Origin: Shinella sp032095155
GTDB taxonomy: Bacteria; Pseudomonadota; Alphaproteobacteria; Rhizobiales; Rhizobiaceae
Length of the DNA stretch: 64,000 nucleotides
Assembly (NCBI RefSeq): GCF_049199905.1
Contig: NZ_JBLZPK010000011.1
Span: forward strand, 186,001 to 250,000
Direction of reading: 5' to 3'
The position numbers and the translations under genes are program-made. The notes below the pieces were generated by a model that did not search any database, was not told where the DNA came from, and saw nothing but the letters and a program-made list of their open reading frames with translations. The first letter of the stretch is position 1. Every line of letters begins with the position of its first letter. This document shows, piece after piece, positions 26,358-34,782 of the stretch.

Positions 26358-26857
26358 GCGCGGTCGTGGCACGGGCCGTCACCCTTGAGAATTTCGCTCG
26401 CTACGGCATGGTTTACGATCTCGCCGGCGATGCCGATCCCGGCGTGGTCTGGACGAAAGGTGAAGGCTGGGACGACGGCTTCACCCGTAACCCGCTCATC
26501 GATGGCTCCGGCCATCTCGGCATGACCCGGGGCGGCAGCGCGCCGTGGTCCTGCGCCGCCATGGAACGGCATCCCCTGACCGAGGAGGCGCTGTTCTGCG
26601 CCGCCGAGCCGATCGTCCTTGCCGTGGCGCCGGCCTCCGCGGCGGATGCGCCGCATCGCGACGAGATCGAAGCCTTTATCATCGCCCCCGGCCAGGTCGT
26701 GGTGATGCACCGGAATGTCTGGCACGACGCCTGCCGGGGCGCCACACGCGCCACGCCCTATTACTGGATGGCGATCTGCGGCCTTGGCGAAAATCCGTGG
26801 ACCCCGGTCGCCGGCGGGCCGCGCCGGATCGAGGTCAAGGACGGGACTGCGACATGA
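26354..26857 (+). CDS. Ureidoglycolate lyase (AllA)-like cupin protein
   Basis: 167 residues joined by ATGA overlaps to both neighbours. The segment MERHPLTEEALF, followed by IVLAVAPAS, IEAFIIAPGQVVVMHRNVWHDA, has the spacing of ureidoglycolate lyase family proteins, whose core is a cupin-like barrel. No allantoin genes are nearby, so a purine role is not supported. In this operon it may act on the product of the kinase or BtpA step (inference). A generic cupin assignment is the fallback. Confidence 0.6.
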   Translation: MSAVVARAVTLENFARYGMVYDLAGDADPGVVWTKGEGWDDGFTRNPLIDGSGHLGMTRGGSAPWSCAAMERHPLTEEALFCAAEPIVLAVAPASAADAPHRDEIEAFIIAPGQVVVMHRNVWHDACRGATRATPYYWMAICGLGENPWTPVAGGPRRIEVKDGTAT

Positions 26858-27789
26858 CGGCATTTTTCATCGGAGACGTGGCGCTGGACGAATATTATAC
26901 CGCCGAGCGCTGGCCCGGTCGCGCCGACAAGGGCATGGTGCGGGAATTGCCGGCCGAAATCGGCGGCTCGATCGCCAATGCCGCCGTCGTCCATGCGACG
27001 CTCGGCGGCGACACGCAGTTTATCTCGCTTTTGAACGACAGCCCGCTGTCGCAGCGGCTGATCGACGATCTCCGGCAAAACGGCGTCGGCGTCGACCACA
27101 TGCTGACCGATCCGGAAATCGCGGAATCGCGCAATTTCATCTTCCTGATCGATGGCGAGCATGTGGTGCTGACCGTCGAGATGGGCGAGCAGCCGATGTG
27201 GCTTGCGCCACAAACGCTCGCCGCGCTGCGCCAGCCGGGTTTTCTCTATACGACGCTTTACCGCGTGCGTCGGCTGCGCAGCCAAACGGAAGAGGGCGTG
27301 CTCAGCCAGGCGGCGCTTCTGGCCGATCTGCGCGGCCACGGCCGCCGCGCCGTCTTCGATCTCGATGTCGGCGGCTGCACGGCCGAGGACATGCCCTATC
27401 TCACCGGCGCGGCCGTCGTCATCTTCAATCAGGTCGGCTTTCGCGCGGCTTTCGGCCATGACGACCTTGGCCTGATCGACGACTGGATCCGTCAACATGG
27501 CATCGGCTGGGTCGTGCGCACCATGGCCGCCGATGGCGCCGAGGCCTTCGACGGCGAAACGCGGCTGCGGGCCGCAGGCTATCCGGTCGAAGTTGTCGAC
27601 GTCACCGGCGCCGGGGATACGTTTGGCGGAGCGCTGACCTGGTGCCTGACCCAGGGGCGGTCCTTTGCCGAAGCGCTGGATTTTTCCACCGCGGCCGCCT
27701 CCCGCTCCGTGACTGTCCATGGTCCGCGCGGCGGCAAGGCCGACGCCGAAACGATGCTTGCGTGGCGAACGGAAAGGCGTGGCCTCTAG
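26854..27789 (+). CDS. PfkB family carbohydrate kinase
   Basis: 311 residues from ATG 26854. Ribokinase-family landmarks are the IGDVALDEYY start, GGSIANAAVVHATLGGD in the substrate lid region and the anion-hole/catalytic-base motif DVTGAGDTFGGAL near 249-261 with the catalytic Asp. PfkB kinases phosphorylate sugars, nucleosides and also fructosamines (FrlD). With an amino-acid-type importer and a GntR/UTRA regulator, an Amadori compound or a nucleoside-like substrate is conceivable, but no FrlB-type deglycase gene is present (inference). A longer upstream frame exists but overlaps the AllA-like gene entirely. Last gene of the operon. Confidence 0.85.
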   Translation: MTAFFIGDVALDEYYTAERWPGRADKGMVRELPAEIGGSIANAAVVHATLGGDTQFISLLNDSPLSQRLIDDLRQNGVGVDHMLTDPEIAESRNFIFLIDGEHVVLTVEMGEQPMWLAPQTLAALRQPGFLYTTLYRVRRLRSQTEEGVLSQAALLADLRGHGRRAVFDLDVGGCTAEDMPYLTGAAVVIFNQVGFRAAFGHDDLGLIDDWIRQHGIGWVVRTMAADGAEAFDGETRLRAAGYPVEVVDVTGAGDTFGGALTWCLTQGRSFAEALDFSTAAASRSVTVHGPRGGKADAETMLAWRTERRGL

Positions 27790-27831
27790 GCTCAGGACCC
27801 ATTGATTTGAATTGATGGTTATGATTCGGGC

Positions 27832-27848
27832 GGTGGCGTCGCCTTAAC
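27832..27848. repeat. Left terminal inverted repeat of the IS6-family element
   Basis: GGTGGCGTCGCCTTAAC; it matches the complement of the right end apart from one extra T in the right repeat. Confidence 0.8.
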
Positions 27849-27914
27849 TGATTTTGAGACGCGATAGTTTCTTCGGCTAGAATTTTACGCGTCAATCAAC
27901 AAAGCGATTTCCCG

Positions 27915-28592
27915 CTAGGTCGAGATGGCGTGAGCACGAAGCTGGCGATGATCGGCGGCGGTGATATGTTTGCGGTGAAGAAGGAAAAGATTGGCGATCT
28001 GGCCATGAGTTGAGACGAAACGCTGGCATTGCCGCGCCGACTTGAAGCGCATCATGCGTCGCTCTCGTCGCCGCACAGGAAGATGTGAATTCTCGGCGCG
28101 ATTATTGAGACCCTTGTGGGACCGATGCTCGACGCCCGGCATCAATTCGGCCTTTGCCGCCGAGTAGGACCGCAGCTTGTCGGTTACCATGACCCGTGGG
28201 GTGGTACCCTGACCCTTGAGCAGCTTGCGCATGAGCCGCAGGGCTGCCCGCTTGTTCCTCCGGCTTTGCGAGAGAGCATCGAGGACGTAACCGTTGGCAG
28301 GCGCGCCATAGCCAGCATCTCTTTCCCTTGATCGTCACCACCATTTCATCAAATTGCCACTTGTCGGCAAAATGAGTTCGTGAGCGCCGTCGGAGCTGAT
28401 GAGCGAACTTCTGGCCAAACTTTGCCGCCCACTCGCAGACTGTCTGGAATGAGACGTTGATGCCGCGTTCCGCCAAAAGATCCTCAACGTCGCGGAAGCT
28501 GAGCGGAAACCGATAGTAGAGCCACACGGCATGGGCAATGATCTCAGCGGGAAAGCGGTGGCGTCTGAAACGGGCAGGGGGGCTTCGGTCAT
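27915..28592 (-). pseudogene. IS6-family transposase with frameshifts
   Basis: Read on the minus strand the DDE transposase is spread over three frames. ATG 28592 opens MTEAPLPV, but RRHRFPAEIIAHAVWLYYRF continues in another frame after a run of six C (28574-28579). That frame carries WQFDEMVV with the first catalytic Asp, then goes out of register near 28300, where about five bases seem missing. The last frame carries the second Asp (VMVTDKLRSY) and the Glu (NNRAENSH) to the stop at 27915. The catalytic residues are all encoded but cannot be joined without two shifts. Confidence 0.8.
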
Positions 28593-28627
28593 GACAGCCC
28601 GAATATCAAGCCGATCCCAACCACGCG

Positions 28628-28645
28628 GTTAAGGCGACGCCAACC
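28628..28645. repeat. Right terminal inverted repeat of the IS6-family element
   Basis: GTTAAGGCGACGCCAACC; the outer boundary is set by loss of similarity to the 22008-22133 copy after the final CC. Confidence 0.8.
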
Positions 28646-28849
28646 TTCGATGCTTTGACCGCGGACCGACCCTATAGAGCCGCTATGCCGATCGCCAAGG
28701 CGCTCGCGATCTTGTGGGAGGACGCAGGCAAGTCGCACGATCCGATCTGCATAGAGGCCCTTGAGCGTGCGCTGACCAGGGTCGCGTTGGGAGACAGCAA
28801 AACCAGATCCGGTTCGGTACCGCCGCAAACCAGGCGGCAAGTTGCATAG
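28646..28849 (+). pseudogene. C-terminal fragment of an HD-GYP phosphodiesterase
   Basis: An open frame running directly out of the IS6 end reads FDALTADRPYRAAMP and then AKALAIL, DPICIEALERAL, the end of an HD-GYP domain. The HD and GYP motifs themselves are missing; the rest of the gene is not in the window. It is not a copy of the intact HD-GYP gene at 41278, whose matching segment reads FDALTTVRPYKEAW. IS6 insertion followed by an adjacent deletion is the simplest explanation (inference). Confidence 0.75.
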
Positions 28850-28938
28850 CTGCCTATATCGACGAAGCTTGGCTCCAGATAATTAAGCGATTTTCGCTAT
28901 GAAGGCGGTGCAAGTCGTATCTAGGGCACTGCCGTTTC

Positions 28939-29151
28939 TCAGAGAAGCGTCTTGCGGATTTGCTCGAGAGCGCGATCGCGCTCAGCGCCGTAAGGCAGCA
29001 GTCCCTTGAGGCGTCCGTCGGCGCCGATCAGCAGAAGCGACATGGTGTGGCTCATGTGTTAGTCGCCGTCCTCGCTGGGCAGTTTGGCCGCATAAATCAT
29101 CCAGCCCTCGATGACTTTCTGCATTTCTTCGGGCTTGCCGGTGATGCGAAG
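28939..29151 (-). pseudogene. C-terminal remnant of a SCO1/SenC copper-chaperone-like protein
   Basis: The minus strand reads RITGKPEEMQKVIEGW, then AAKLPSEDGD, a TAA at 29059-29061, then HMSHTMSLLLIGADGRL and GLLPYGAERDRALEQIRKTL to a TGA at 28939. This is the SCO1 C-terminal half with its conserved histidine, interrupted by one nonsense codon where the family has Tyr or a similar residue. The copper-binding CxxxC half is absent. Bases 29152-29343 next to it hold only a short unassigned frame (KRLRRAFNYVLQS) that might be an integrase scrap. Confidence 0.65.
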
Positions 29152-29343
29152 GCATCATTCTTCCACTGCCGGGGCAGTGGAAGCTGAGGATCGATGTGCT
29201 CATTAGCGACTTTGAGATTGTAAGATTGCAGGACGTAATTGAAAGCGCGCCGTAACCGCTTAAATTTGTCCTGGGCCGCCGGTTCGGCTTCCATCAGCGC
29301 CAAGAATACTCCGCTCCGAGCTGACTACTGAGCCGTCACAACG

Positions 29344-30831
29344 TCAGTGCCCGGCGGAAGCCGAGAAGGCGGCATGCTCCTTGTCGTGCAGGGCGAAGCG
29401 GTCGAGCATATGGGCGCTCGCTTCGTTGACGCCAATGACGGCGACCTCAATGCCCAGGCGACGATATTTGAGCACGATCTTGTCGAGCGCGCCGACGGCC
29501 GTGATATCCCAGAGATGCGCCTTCGTGACGTCGATCGTTACCTTGCGCAATGTCTCGGTGAAATCGAAGGCCGCAGTGAAGCTTTCCGCCGACGCGAAAA
29601 AGATCTGGCCGTCGACATGATAGATGAGCTCCGAACCATCCGCACTCAGCACCGAGCGGACGTGGAAGAGCTTGGCAACCTTGCCGGCGAAGAACACGCC
29701 CGACAGCAGCACGCCGACGAGCACGCCCTTAGCGAGGTCGTGCGTGCCAACGACAGTCGCGACCGTCGCCAGCATGACGACGGAAGAGGAGAGCGGATTG
29801 CGGCGCAGGTCGAGAATGGAGCGCCAGGAGAAGGTGCCGATCGAGACCATGATCATGACGGCGACCAGGGCGGCCATCGGGATGATGCGCACGAGATCGT
29901 CCAGCACGAGAATGAGGAACAGCAGGAAGGCGCCGGCAACGAAGGTCGAGAGGCGTCCACGGCCGCCGGAGGTGACGTTGATCACCGACTGGCCGATCAT
30001 GGCGCAGCCACCCATGCCGCCGATGAGGCTGGAGGCGATGTTGCTCGCTCCCTGCCCGATGCATTCCTGGCTCTTGGAGCTCGGCGTATCGGTCATGTCG
30101 TCGACGATCTGCGCCGTCAGCAGCGATTCCAGCAGGCCGACTGCGGCCAGCGCGATGGAATAGGGGAAGATGATCTGCAACGTCTCGAAGGTGAGCGGCA
30201 CATGCGGCAGCGCGAAGATCGGCAGCGCGGAGGGCAGTTCGCCGAGATCCCCGACCGTGCGCAGGTCCAGACCGCCCCAATAGGCAACGCCGGTCAGCAC
30301 GAGGATGGCGACCAGCGGCGACGGGATGGCTTTGGTGACATAGGGGAAGAGATAGATGATCGCGAGGCCCGCCGCGATCATCGCGTAGGTCAGCCCGGGA
30401 ACACCGATGAGTTCCGGAAGCTGTGCCATGAAGATGAGGATCGCCAGCGCATTGACGAAGCCGGTGATGACGGAGCGCGAGACGAAGCGCATGACGCGGC
30501 CGAGCTTCAGGAAGCCCGCACATATCTGAATGACGCCCATCAGCAGCGTGGCGGCGAAGAGATATTCGAGGCCATGCTCCTTCACGAGCGTGACCATCAG
30601 CACGGCTGTCGCCGCCGTGGCGGCGGAAATCATACCGGGACGGCCGCCGACGAAGGCGGAGACGCAGGCGATGGCGAAGGAGGCGAAAAGCCCGATCTTC
30701 GGATCGACGCCGGCAATGACGGAAAAGCCGATGGCTTCGGGAATGAGGGCCAGCGCCACAACGATGCCGGAGAGAATATCGGCGCGAATGTTCGAGAACC
30801 ACTCGCGCTTGTAGGTCGTCAGATTGAACAT
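29344..30831 (-). CDS. SulP family anion permease with STAS domain
   Basis: 495 residues from ATG 30831 (MFNLTTYKREW); an ATG 24 bases upstream is possible. The SulP core starts RADILSGIVVALALIPEAIGFS and includes the PGMISAATAATAVL segment, with about ten or more hydrophobic helices. A short C-terminal STAS domain follows (VDGQIFFASAESF, VTIDVTKAHLWDITAVGALDKIV). Such proteins carry sulfate, bicarbonate or other anions across the inner membrane. The gene is intact amid decayed neighbours. A structured leader lies upstream. Confidence 0.9.
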   Translation of the reverse strand: MFNLTTYKREWFSNIRADILSGIVVALALIPEAIGFSVIAGVDPKIGLFASFAIACVSAFVGGRPGMISAATAATAVLMVTLVKEHGLEYLFAATLLMGVIQICAGFLKLGRVMRFVSRSVITGFVNALAILIFMAQLPELIGVPGLTYAMIAAGLAIIYLFPYVTKAIPSPLVAILVLTGVAYWGGLDLRTVGDLGELPSALPIFALPHVPLTFETLQIIFPYSIALAAVGLLESLLTAQIVDDMTDTPSSKSQECIGQGASNIASSLIGGMGGCAMIGQSVINVTSGGRGRLSTFVAGAFLLFLILVLDDLVRIIPMAALVAVMIMVSIGTFSWRSILDLRRNPLSSSVVMLATVATVVGTHDLAKGVLVGVLLSGVFFAGKVAKLFHVRSVLSADGSELIYHVDGQIFFASAESFTAAFDFTETLRKVTIDVTKAHLWDITAVGALDKIVLKYRRLGIEVAVIGVNEASAHMLDRFALHDKEHAAFSASAGH

Positions 30832-30906
30832 GGAGAAATCCGCAAAGAAGCGCATCCAGACCAGACGGTGTCTGGCCTCGTGAACAGGTTTGATGCTTTG
30901 CGTTGT

Positions 30907-30957
30907 CTGGCGGATCGGCGGCCAGAAGAGCCACCCGGAGTTTCACCGGGTCCGGGG
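30907..30957 (-). promoter_or_regulatory. Structured leader upstream of the SulP gene (possible cis-regulatory RNA)
   Basis: On the minus strand two stems lie in series: ACCCGG and CCGGGT around TGAAACT (30951-30933), and CTGGC and GCCAG around nine bases (30925-30907). They end about 75 bases before the SulP start. The conserved sul1 RNA motif is known upstream of alphaproteobacterial SulP genes, so location fits, but I cannot confirm the match without a covariance search. Confidence 0.35.
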
Positions 30958-31042
30958 CGAATGAAGCCGTTATAGAAAATGCCGCGCGCAGGTCAACGGT
31001 GATCTGTACAATGCGTCACGGACAACGCGTTGAGGATGACAT

Positions 31043-31420
31043 ATGAGACGACGGGCGACCTGTTCCTGCGGTGCACTTTCGGTTGTCGCGCAGGACGAAC
31101 CGGAAAAAGTCTCCGCCTGCCATTGCCTGGAATGCCAACGGCGGACGGGGTCTGCTTTCGGGATCGCTTTGTTTTTCGCCAATGAAGCAGTCGAGACGTT
31201 CGGTTCCACGACCTCCTTTTCCCGGCTGGGTGCCAGTGGCAGGCCTATCGAATTCCACTTCTGTGCCAGCTGCGGCTCCACCGTTTTCTGGAAACCTGCG
31301 TTTCGGCCAGGCATGACGGCTGTCGCCTTCGGATGTTTCGAGGTGAAGGACGGGCTGAAGCCGACCCAAAGCGTTTATGAAGAGCATCGGCACCCGTGGG
31401 TCGGGATTGAAACAACCTAG
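31043..31420 (+). CDS. GFA (glutathione-dependent formaldehyde-activating) family zinc protein
   Basis: 125 residues with the GFA/CENP-V cysteine pattern: CSC at 7-9, CHCLEC at 26-31 followed by QRRTGSAFG, and FCASC at 73-77. These cysteines hold two zinc ions. The Gfa founder helps form S-hydroxymethylglutathione, though most members have no known activity. ATG 31043 follows TGAGGATGACAT. It is divergent from the SulP gene and its stop overlaps the 3' end of the ClC remnant. Confidence 0.88.
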   Translation: MRRRATCSCGALSVVAQDEPEKVSACHCLECQRRTGSAFGIALFFANEAVETFGSTTSFSRLGASGRPIEFHFCASCGSTVFWKPAFRPGMTAVAFGCFEVKDGLKPTQSVYEEHRHPWVGIETT

Positions 31421-32759
31421 TTCCGAATGGTTGTCGTATCCGTGTCGCCGGCATTCTTCTCCGTCGCCCGTCGTGCTCTGATGGCCGCGGCAATGAACAC
31501 CCTTGAAAGTCCATGGTAGAGTGGTTCGCGCGACAGGATGCGCGATGTCAGGTAGCCCAGCATCGACACCGTCATGATCGGGATGACCGCCTCGTGGTCC
31601 CCGGTCATTTCGAGAATAATGACGAAAGCGGTCATCGGCGCCTGCACGACGCCGGCAAAATATCCCGCCATGCCGAGCACCGCCGAGAGCGCAATACTCG
31701 TGCCCAGCAGCGAGCCAAGCGTGCTGCCCATGCCGGCCCCGACCGAAAGGGACGGGGCGAAGATGCCGCCTGGGATGCCGGAGAGCATCGAGAGAAAGCC
31801 GGCTGCGAACTTCTCGATGAAGAACGGCAATGGAAGGCCTTCACCCTGCACGGCGCTCTTGGCCTGCTCGTAACCGGTGCCGAAGGTCTTGCCGTCCGAG
31901 AGCATGCCGATAGCGGCTATGGCAAGGCCACAACAGATCGCCAACAGCACCATGCGCTTCATTGGCAATGGTTGCGCCCATCGACGGATGCGCTGGCCGA
32001 AATGCAGCGCCATGCCGCTGAAGGCGGCGCCAAGCGCGCCGCCGCCGATGCCGCAGGCGAAAACGAGCGCCCAGTCCCGCGTGGTGTGCGGCGCCACGGA
32101 GGTCGAGCCGAAATAGTGGTAGCTGCCGTACAGGCCGAGCGCTGCAAGGCCGGAGATGATGACGGCTGCAAGCACGAGACCATTGGTGCGGGCCTCATAG
32201 GTGCGGCCCATCTCCTCTATCGCAAAGACGATGCCGGCAAGCGGGGTATTGAAGGCGGCGGCGATGCCGGCAGCCGAGCCCGCGAGAATGAGGCCGCGGG
32301 CCTGCGCCATGCCGCCGAAGCGACCGACGGCCAACATGATTGAGGCGCCGACCTGCACCGTCGGCCCCTCTCGGCCGATGTCAGGAGGATCTTGCCGAAG
32401 GCGATCCGCAGGGACAGCAAGCGGCCACGATCCTCCTCGTCCTTGAGATGTCGCGCGGCGATGGCCTGCGGAATGCCGCTACCCTGCGCGTTTAGGAAGA
32501 AACGCATCGCCAGATAGGCCGAGAGAGCAAACCCGGCCGGCTTTATAAGAAGCGGGAGCAGAAAGGTCCATTCGCCGGCCGTCGTCATGCGGATGAAACC
32601 GTGCTGGGCGAAGTCGGCAAGCTTGGCGAAGCCAACGCTGATAACCCCGATGGCGAGCGCGCCGCACCAGAAGACGAGGCGCGGGCGCCGGAGGGAAAAC
32701 GAGCCTCAGAAGACGCGGGAGCGACGCAGCAGCTTGGACTTGCGATAGAATGCGGGCAT
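31417..32759 (-). pseudogene. clcA: ClC-type chloride channel/transporter, inactivated
   Basis: ATG 32759 opens a ClC N-terminus, but codon 18 is TGA (after SRVF); the same frame resumes with RRPRLVFWCGALAIG and IKPAGFALSAYLAMRFF, then GSGIPQAIAAR. At about 32380 FGKILLT breaks off. The next expected block returns in another frame as GREGPTVQVGASI, so about ten codons (the VLGLLSGAS-type stretch) and the reading frame are lost. The remainder to 31417 is a full ClC second half (GIPGGIFAPSLSVGAG, EMTGDHEAVIPIM). Two independent lesions mean a real pseudogene. Confidence 0.85.
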
Positions 32760-32860
32760 CGTCTTGCTTCAATCAGGTTTGGCAACGGTGGGCTATCGGA
32801 TGGCGGCTGGGCCCATGTGATCACCTGCCCGCCGGTGCCGCCGGTTTATGGACCAATACC

Positions 32861-33091
32861 CTATTTCAACCGAATGGCAGAGCGCGAATCCAGATGATGA
32901 GGTGACGCACGTTCATTCAAAGGGCGATAGGACTGAAAATCGCGGCCGTTCGGGTTCTGGAATAAGTGCAGATCGAATTCCGGCAGGATCGCAAGCAGAT
33001 GGTCGAAGATATCCGACTGGATGCCTTCATAGGCGTCCCAGGCTATAGTCCTGGTGAAACAGTAAATCTCCAGCGGCAATCCTTCGGGCAA
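32861..33091 (-). pseudogene. C-terminal remnant of an MscS-family mechanosensitive channel
   Basis: The minus-strand frame reads GLPLEIYCFTRTIAWDAYEG, then IQSDIFDHLLAILPEFDLHLFQ, the end of a YbdG/YnaI-type MscS protein. Transmembrane and beta domains are missing; an in-frame stop lies just before the fragment. Another decayed ion-channel gene (ClC) lies immediately to the left. Confidence 0.7.
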
Positions 33092-33506
33092 TCACCTTCC
33101 ACCGCGGAACAGAGTTCACAGACCGGCCATACCTGCTAGCCGGGCTCGGCTCCGCAACTTGGTTCTGCAACCCGCAGTCACCCTAAAAGAAGGGCACCGG
33201 TCGAGGCCTACGCCAGAAGCTCCTCGCGCAGACGCGTTGGGGAGGATAGGATCACCTAGCCCGCCTGTCGCTGTCGGCGCTTTCCCGGCATCTCGCTCGA
33301 TTGCGCAGCGCGGTCGGTGGCGAGGTGGAAGGCACTCCAGTCGATTTTATCTAAAGATGAATTCGCACCAGGCTAAAAGATTGCTGCTGGCCTTGGAACT
33401 GGCCTACGGTGAACGGGAGGAAATTGGCAAACGTCAGGAGAGGTAAGGTCCGTTTAACCTTTTCACCCGATAACTGGCGCAGGTTTCTCAACTTGAAGCG
33501 AGCACC
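33092..33506. other. Intergenic stretch upstream of the first LuxR-type gene
   Basis: About 415 bases with no gene I recognise. The 5' part of the MscS gene would have been here but is not readable. The last 100 bases should hold the promoter of the regulator; no palindrome like those at 37252 or 38416 was seen. Confidence 0.4.
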
Positions 33507-34241
33507 ATGAGCGTCAGCACACTCTCGGTCCTGTCTCCGAACGCCCTTGATGACTATATCGACCTGCGTTCCGTCCCTAGTCACCGCTATTTCGGGAAGA
33601 ACGACATTATCGAAAGACTGCGCCGCGCCGTCCCGTTCGACTTCATCTTCATTTCCGGTCTCGATGTCGACCATTACCGCTTCGGGAACGGCTTCTCGAT
33701 CGACACGGACCTTCCCCCTGCCTACGTGGAAGCCTATCACGCCGATCGCCTTTACACCGATGACCCGTTCGTTGCGGCCGCGAAGGCGGCGAAATCGGTG
33801 GTCGTCGAACACGAGGTCTATGCCGAGCACTCGCCGCCACAGCGCTTGCTCTACCTTCAGCGCACATTCGGCGTGCTCAACAGGACGCTTTTTCCGGTCG
33901 CGCGCGAAAGCATAGTGTACGGAGCGGTTGGCGTTACCAGGGCCATGCCGTTCAATGACGAGGAACTGACTTTCCTCTCGCTGGTTGCCGAAACGATCCA
34001 CACCGTCGTCACGAAGCCGCTGATGGAAAAGTTCGCGGCCGAACACCTGCGCCTCACCAAGGGCGAGATGTCGTGTCTGTCTCAGGCAAGTCTCGGGTTG
34101 ACGAGCGACGGGATCGCGAAGGCCACGGGGTATCAGGTCGACACAGTCAACAGCTACGTCAAGTCGGCGATCAAGAAGCTCGGAGCCTCGAACAGAACCC
34201 AGGCGATCGCGGAGGCGATCCGACGACGTTTGATTGCCTGA
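33507..34241 (+). CDS. LuxR family regulator with autoinducer-binding-type domain (solo 1)
   Basis: 244 residues. The N-terminal two thirds follow the autoinducer-binding domain layout (PFDFIFISGLDVDHYR, LPPAYVEAYHADRLYTDDPFV) and keep the Asp-Pro pair and one Tyr of the acyl-homoserine-lactone site, but the usual first Trp is Tyr (PPAYVEAY). The C-terminus is a LuxR helix-turn-helix: LTKGEMSCLSQASLGLTSDG, then YQVDTVNSYVKSAIKKLGA. No luxI gene is in the window, so it is a solo. It is a paralogue of the regulator at 37378. Location beside chemotaxis genes suggests control of behaviour (inference). Confidence 0.85.
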   Translation: MSVSTLSVLSPNALDDYIDLRSVPSHRYFGKNDIIERLRRAVPFDFIFISGLDVDHYRFGNGFSIDTDLPPAYVEAYHADRLYTDDPFVAAAKAAKSVVVEHEVYAEHSPPQRLLYLQRTFGVLNRTLFPVARESIVYGAVGVTRAMPFNDEELTFLSLVAETIHTVVTKPLMEKFAAEHLRLTKGEMSCLSQASLGLTSDGIAKATGYQVDTVNSYVKSAIKKLGASNRTQAIAEAIRRRLIA

Positions 34242-34551
34242 TTCAACCGCTTGCGGCGAAACGCCAGCCACGCTTAAACGAAACCTCGACGCGATGTTTC
34301 TTGATCTTGCTCAATGCGAGCTCCGCATAACACCCGATTGTACCGTTGCGGACGCGGCCACGGAGCGGCGCTCCAGTTTGCGGCCCTGGAGGGCTTGTTC
34401 GCACTAAGGTTGACGGTGATGCCGCGTTCATACGGTTGCCGATGCTGGCCAAGCCCGCGCCAGCCGACGAAGTTTCGAACGCGATGGGACGGATGGTGGA
34501 GATACAGTAGCGCGTGACGAACTGTCCTACGCGCTACCGACGCTACTTGAA
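34242..34551. other. Intergenic stretch between LuxR solo 1 and the small ORF
   Basis: About 310 bases. One plus-strand frame ending at TAG 34508-34510 reads LPMLAKPAPADEVSNAMGRM, vaguely like the end of a receiver domain, but too short to assign. No terminator stands out. Confidence 0.35.
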
Positions 34552-34782
34552 TCAGATCGGCCGGTCGAATGCGCGGCCGATCTGGGCGAGATATGCGGAT
34601 ATTTCTTCGAGGAGGTGGTCCCTCGGACCGAAACGTTCGAGGATGCGTTTGACGTTCGTCGCGTGTGGTTCATAGGTCGGCTCGCCGATGCAGTAACCCC
34701 GGCCGACGCTCCACATCTCGCATCCTTCCTCCATGAGGGCTGTGACGAGGTCAATGACGCGAGGGGAGACAGAGGTCGACAT
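34552..34782 (-). CDS. Small hypothetical protein downstream of cheW
   Basis: 76 residues beginning MSTSVSPRVIDLVTALMEEG and containing HATNVKRILERFGPRDHLLEEISAYLAQIG. It is mildly acidic and probably helical, with no membrane segment. Its start overlaps the end of the cheW gene by 32 bases in the same direction, which suggests translational coupling and a link to the chemoreceptor operon. No family recognised; it could also be chance, since no clear ribosome site precedes it. Confidence 0.5.
   Translation of the reverse strand: MSTSVSPRVIDLVTALMEEGCEMWSVGRGYCIGEPTYEPHATNVKRILERFGPRDHLLEEISAYLAQIGRAFDRPI

Larger units (their letters stand above)
27832..28645 (-). mobile_element. IS6-family insertion sequence, full length but transposase broken
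   Basis: An 814-bp element bounded by inverted repeats, the usual IS6/IS26 size. It carries one transposase gene on the minus strand, with frameshifts. The flanking 8-mers (27824-27831 and 28646-28653) are not repeats of each other, so the insertion is either old or followed by rearrangement. The element abuts the 3' half of an HD-GYP gene on its right. A 126-bp same-orientation copy of its right end lies at 22008-22133. Confidence 0.85.

Noticed and set aside
27824..28653. Target-site duplication around the IS6 element
   Set aside because: The flanking 8-mers ATTCGGGC and TTCGATGC are not the same, so no duplication can be claimed.
29152..29303. Possible integrase-like scrap on the minus strand (KRLRRAFNYVLQS)
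   Set aside because: Too short, with no catalytic residues, and it shares no clear family pattern.
29347..30975. 542-codon open frame on the plus strand
   Set aside because: It lies antisense to the SulP gene and reads as a low-complexity Gly/Arg/Asp/Glu string typical of the shadow of a G+C-rich gene.
34412..34510. Possible end of a receiver-domain protein (LPMLAKPAPADEV)
   Set aside because: Only about 30 residues with a weak resemblance; not enough to call a gene remnant.
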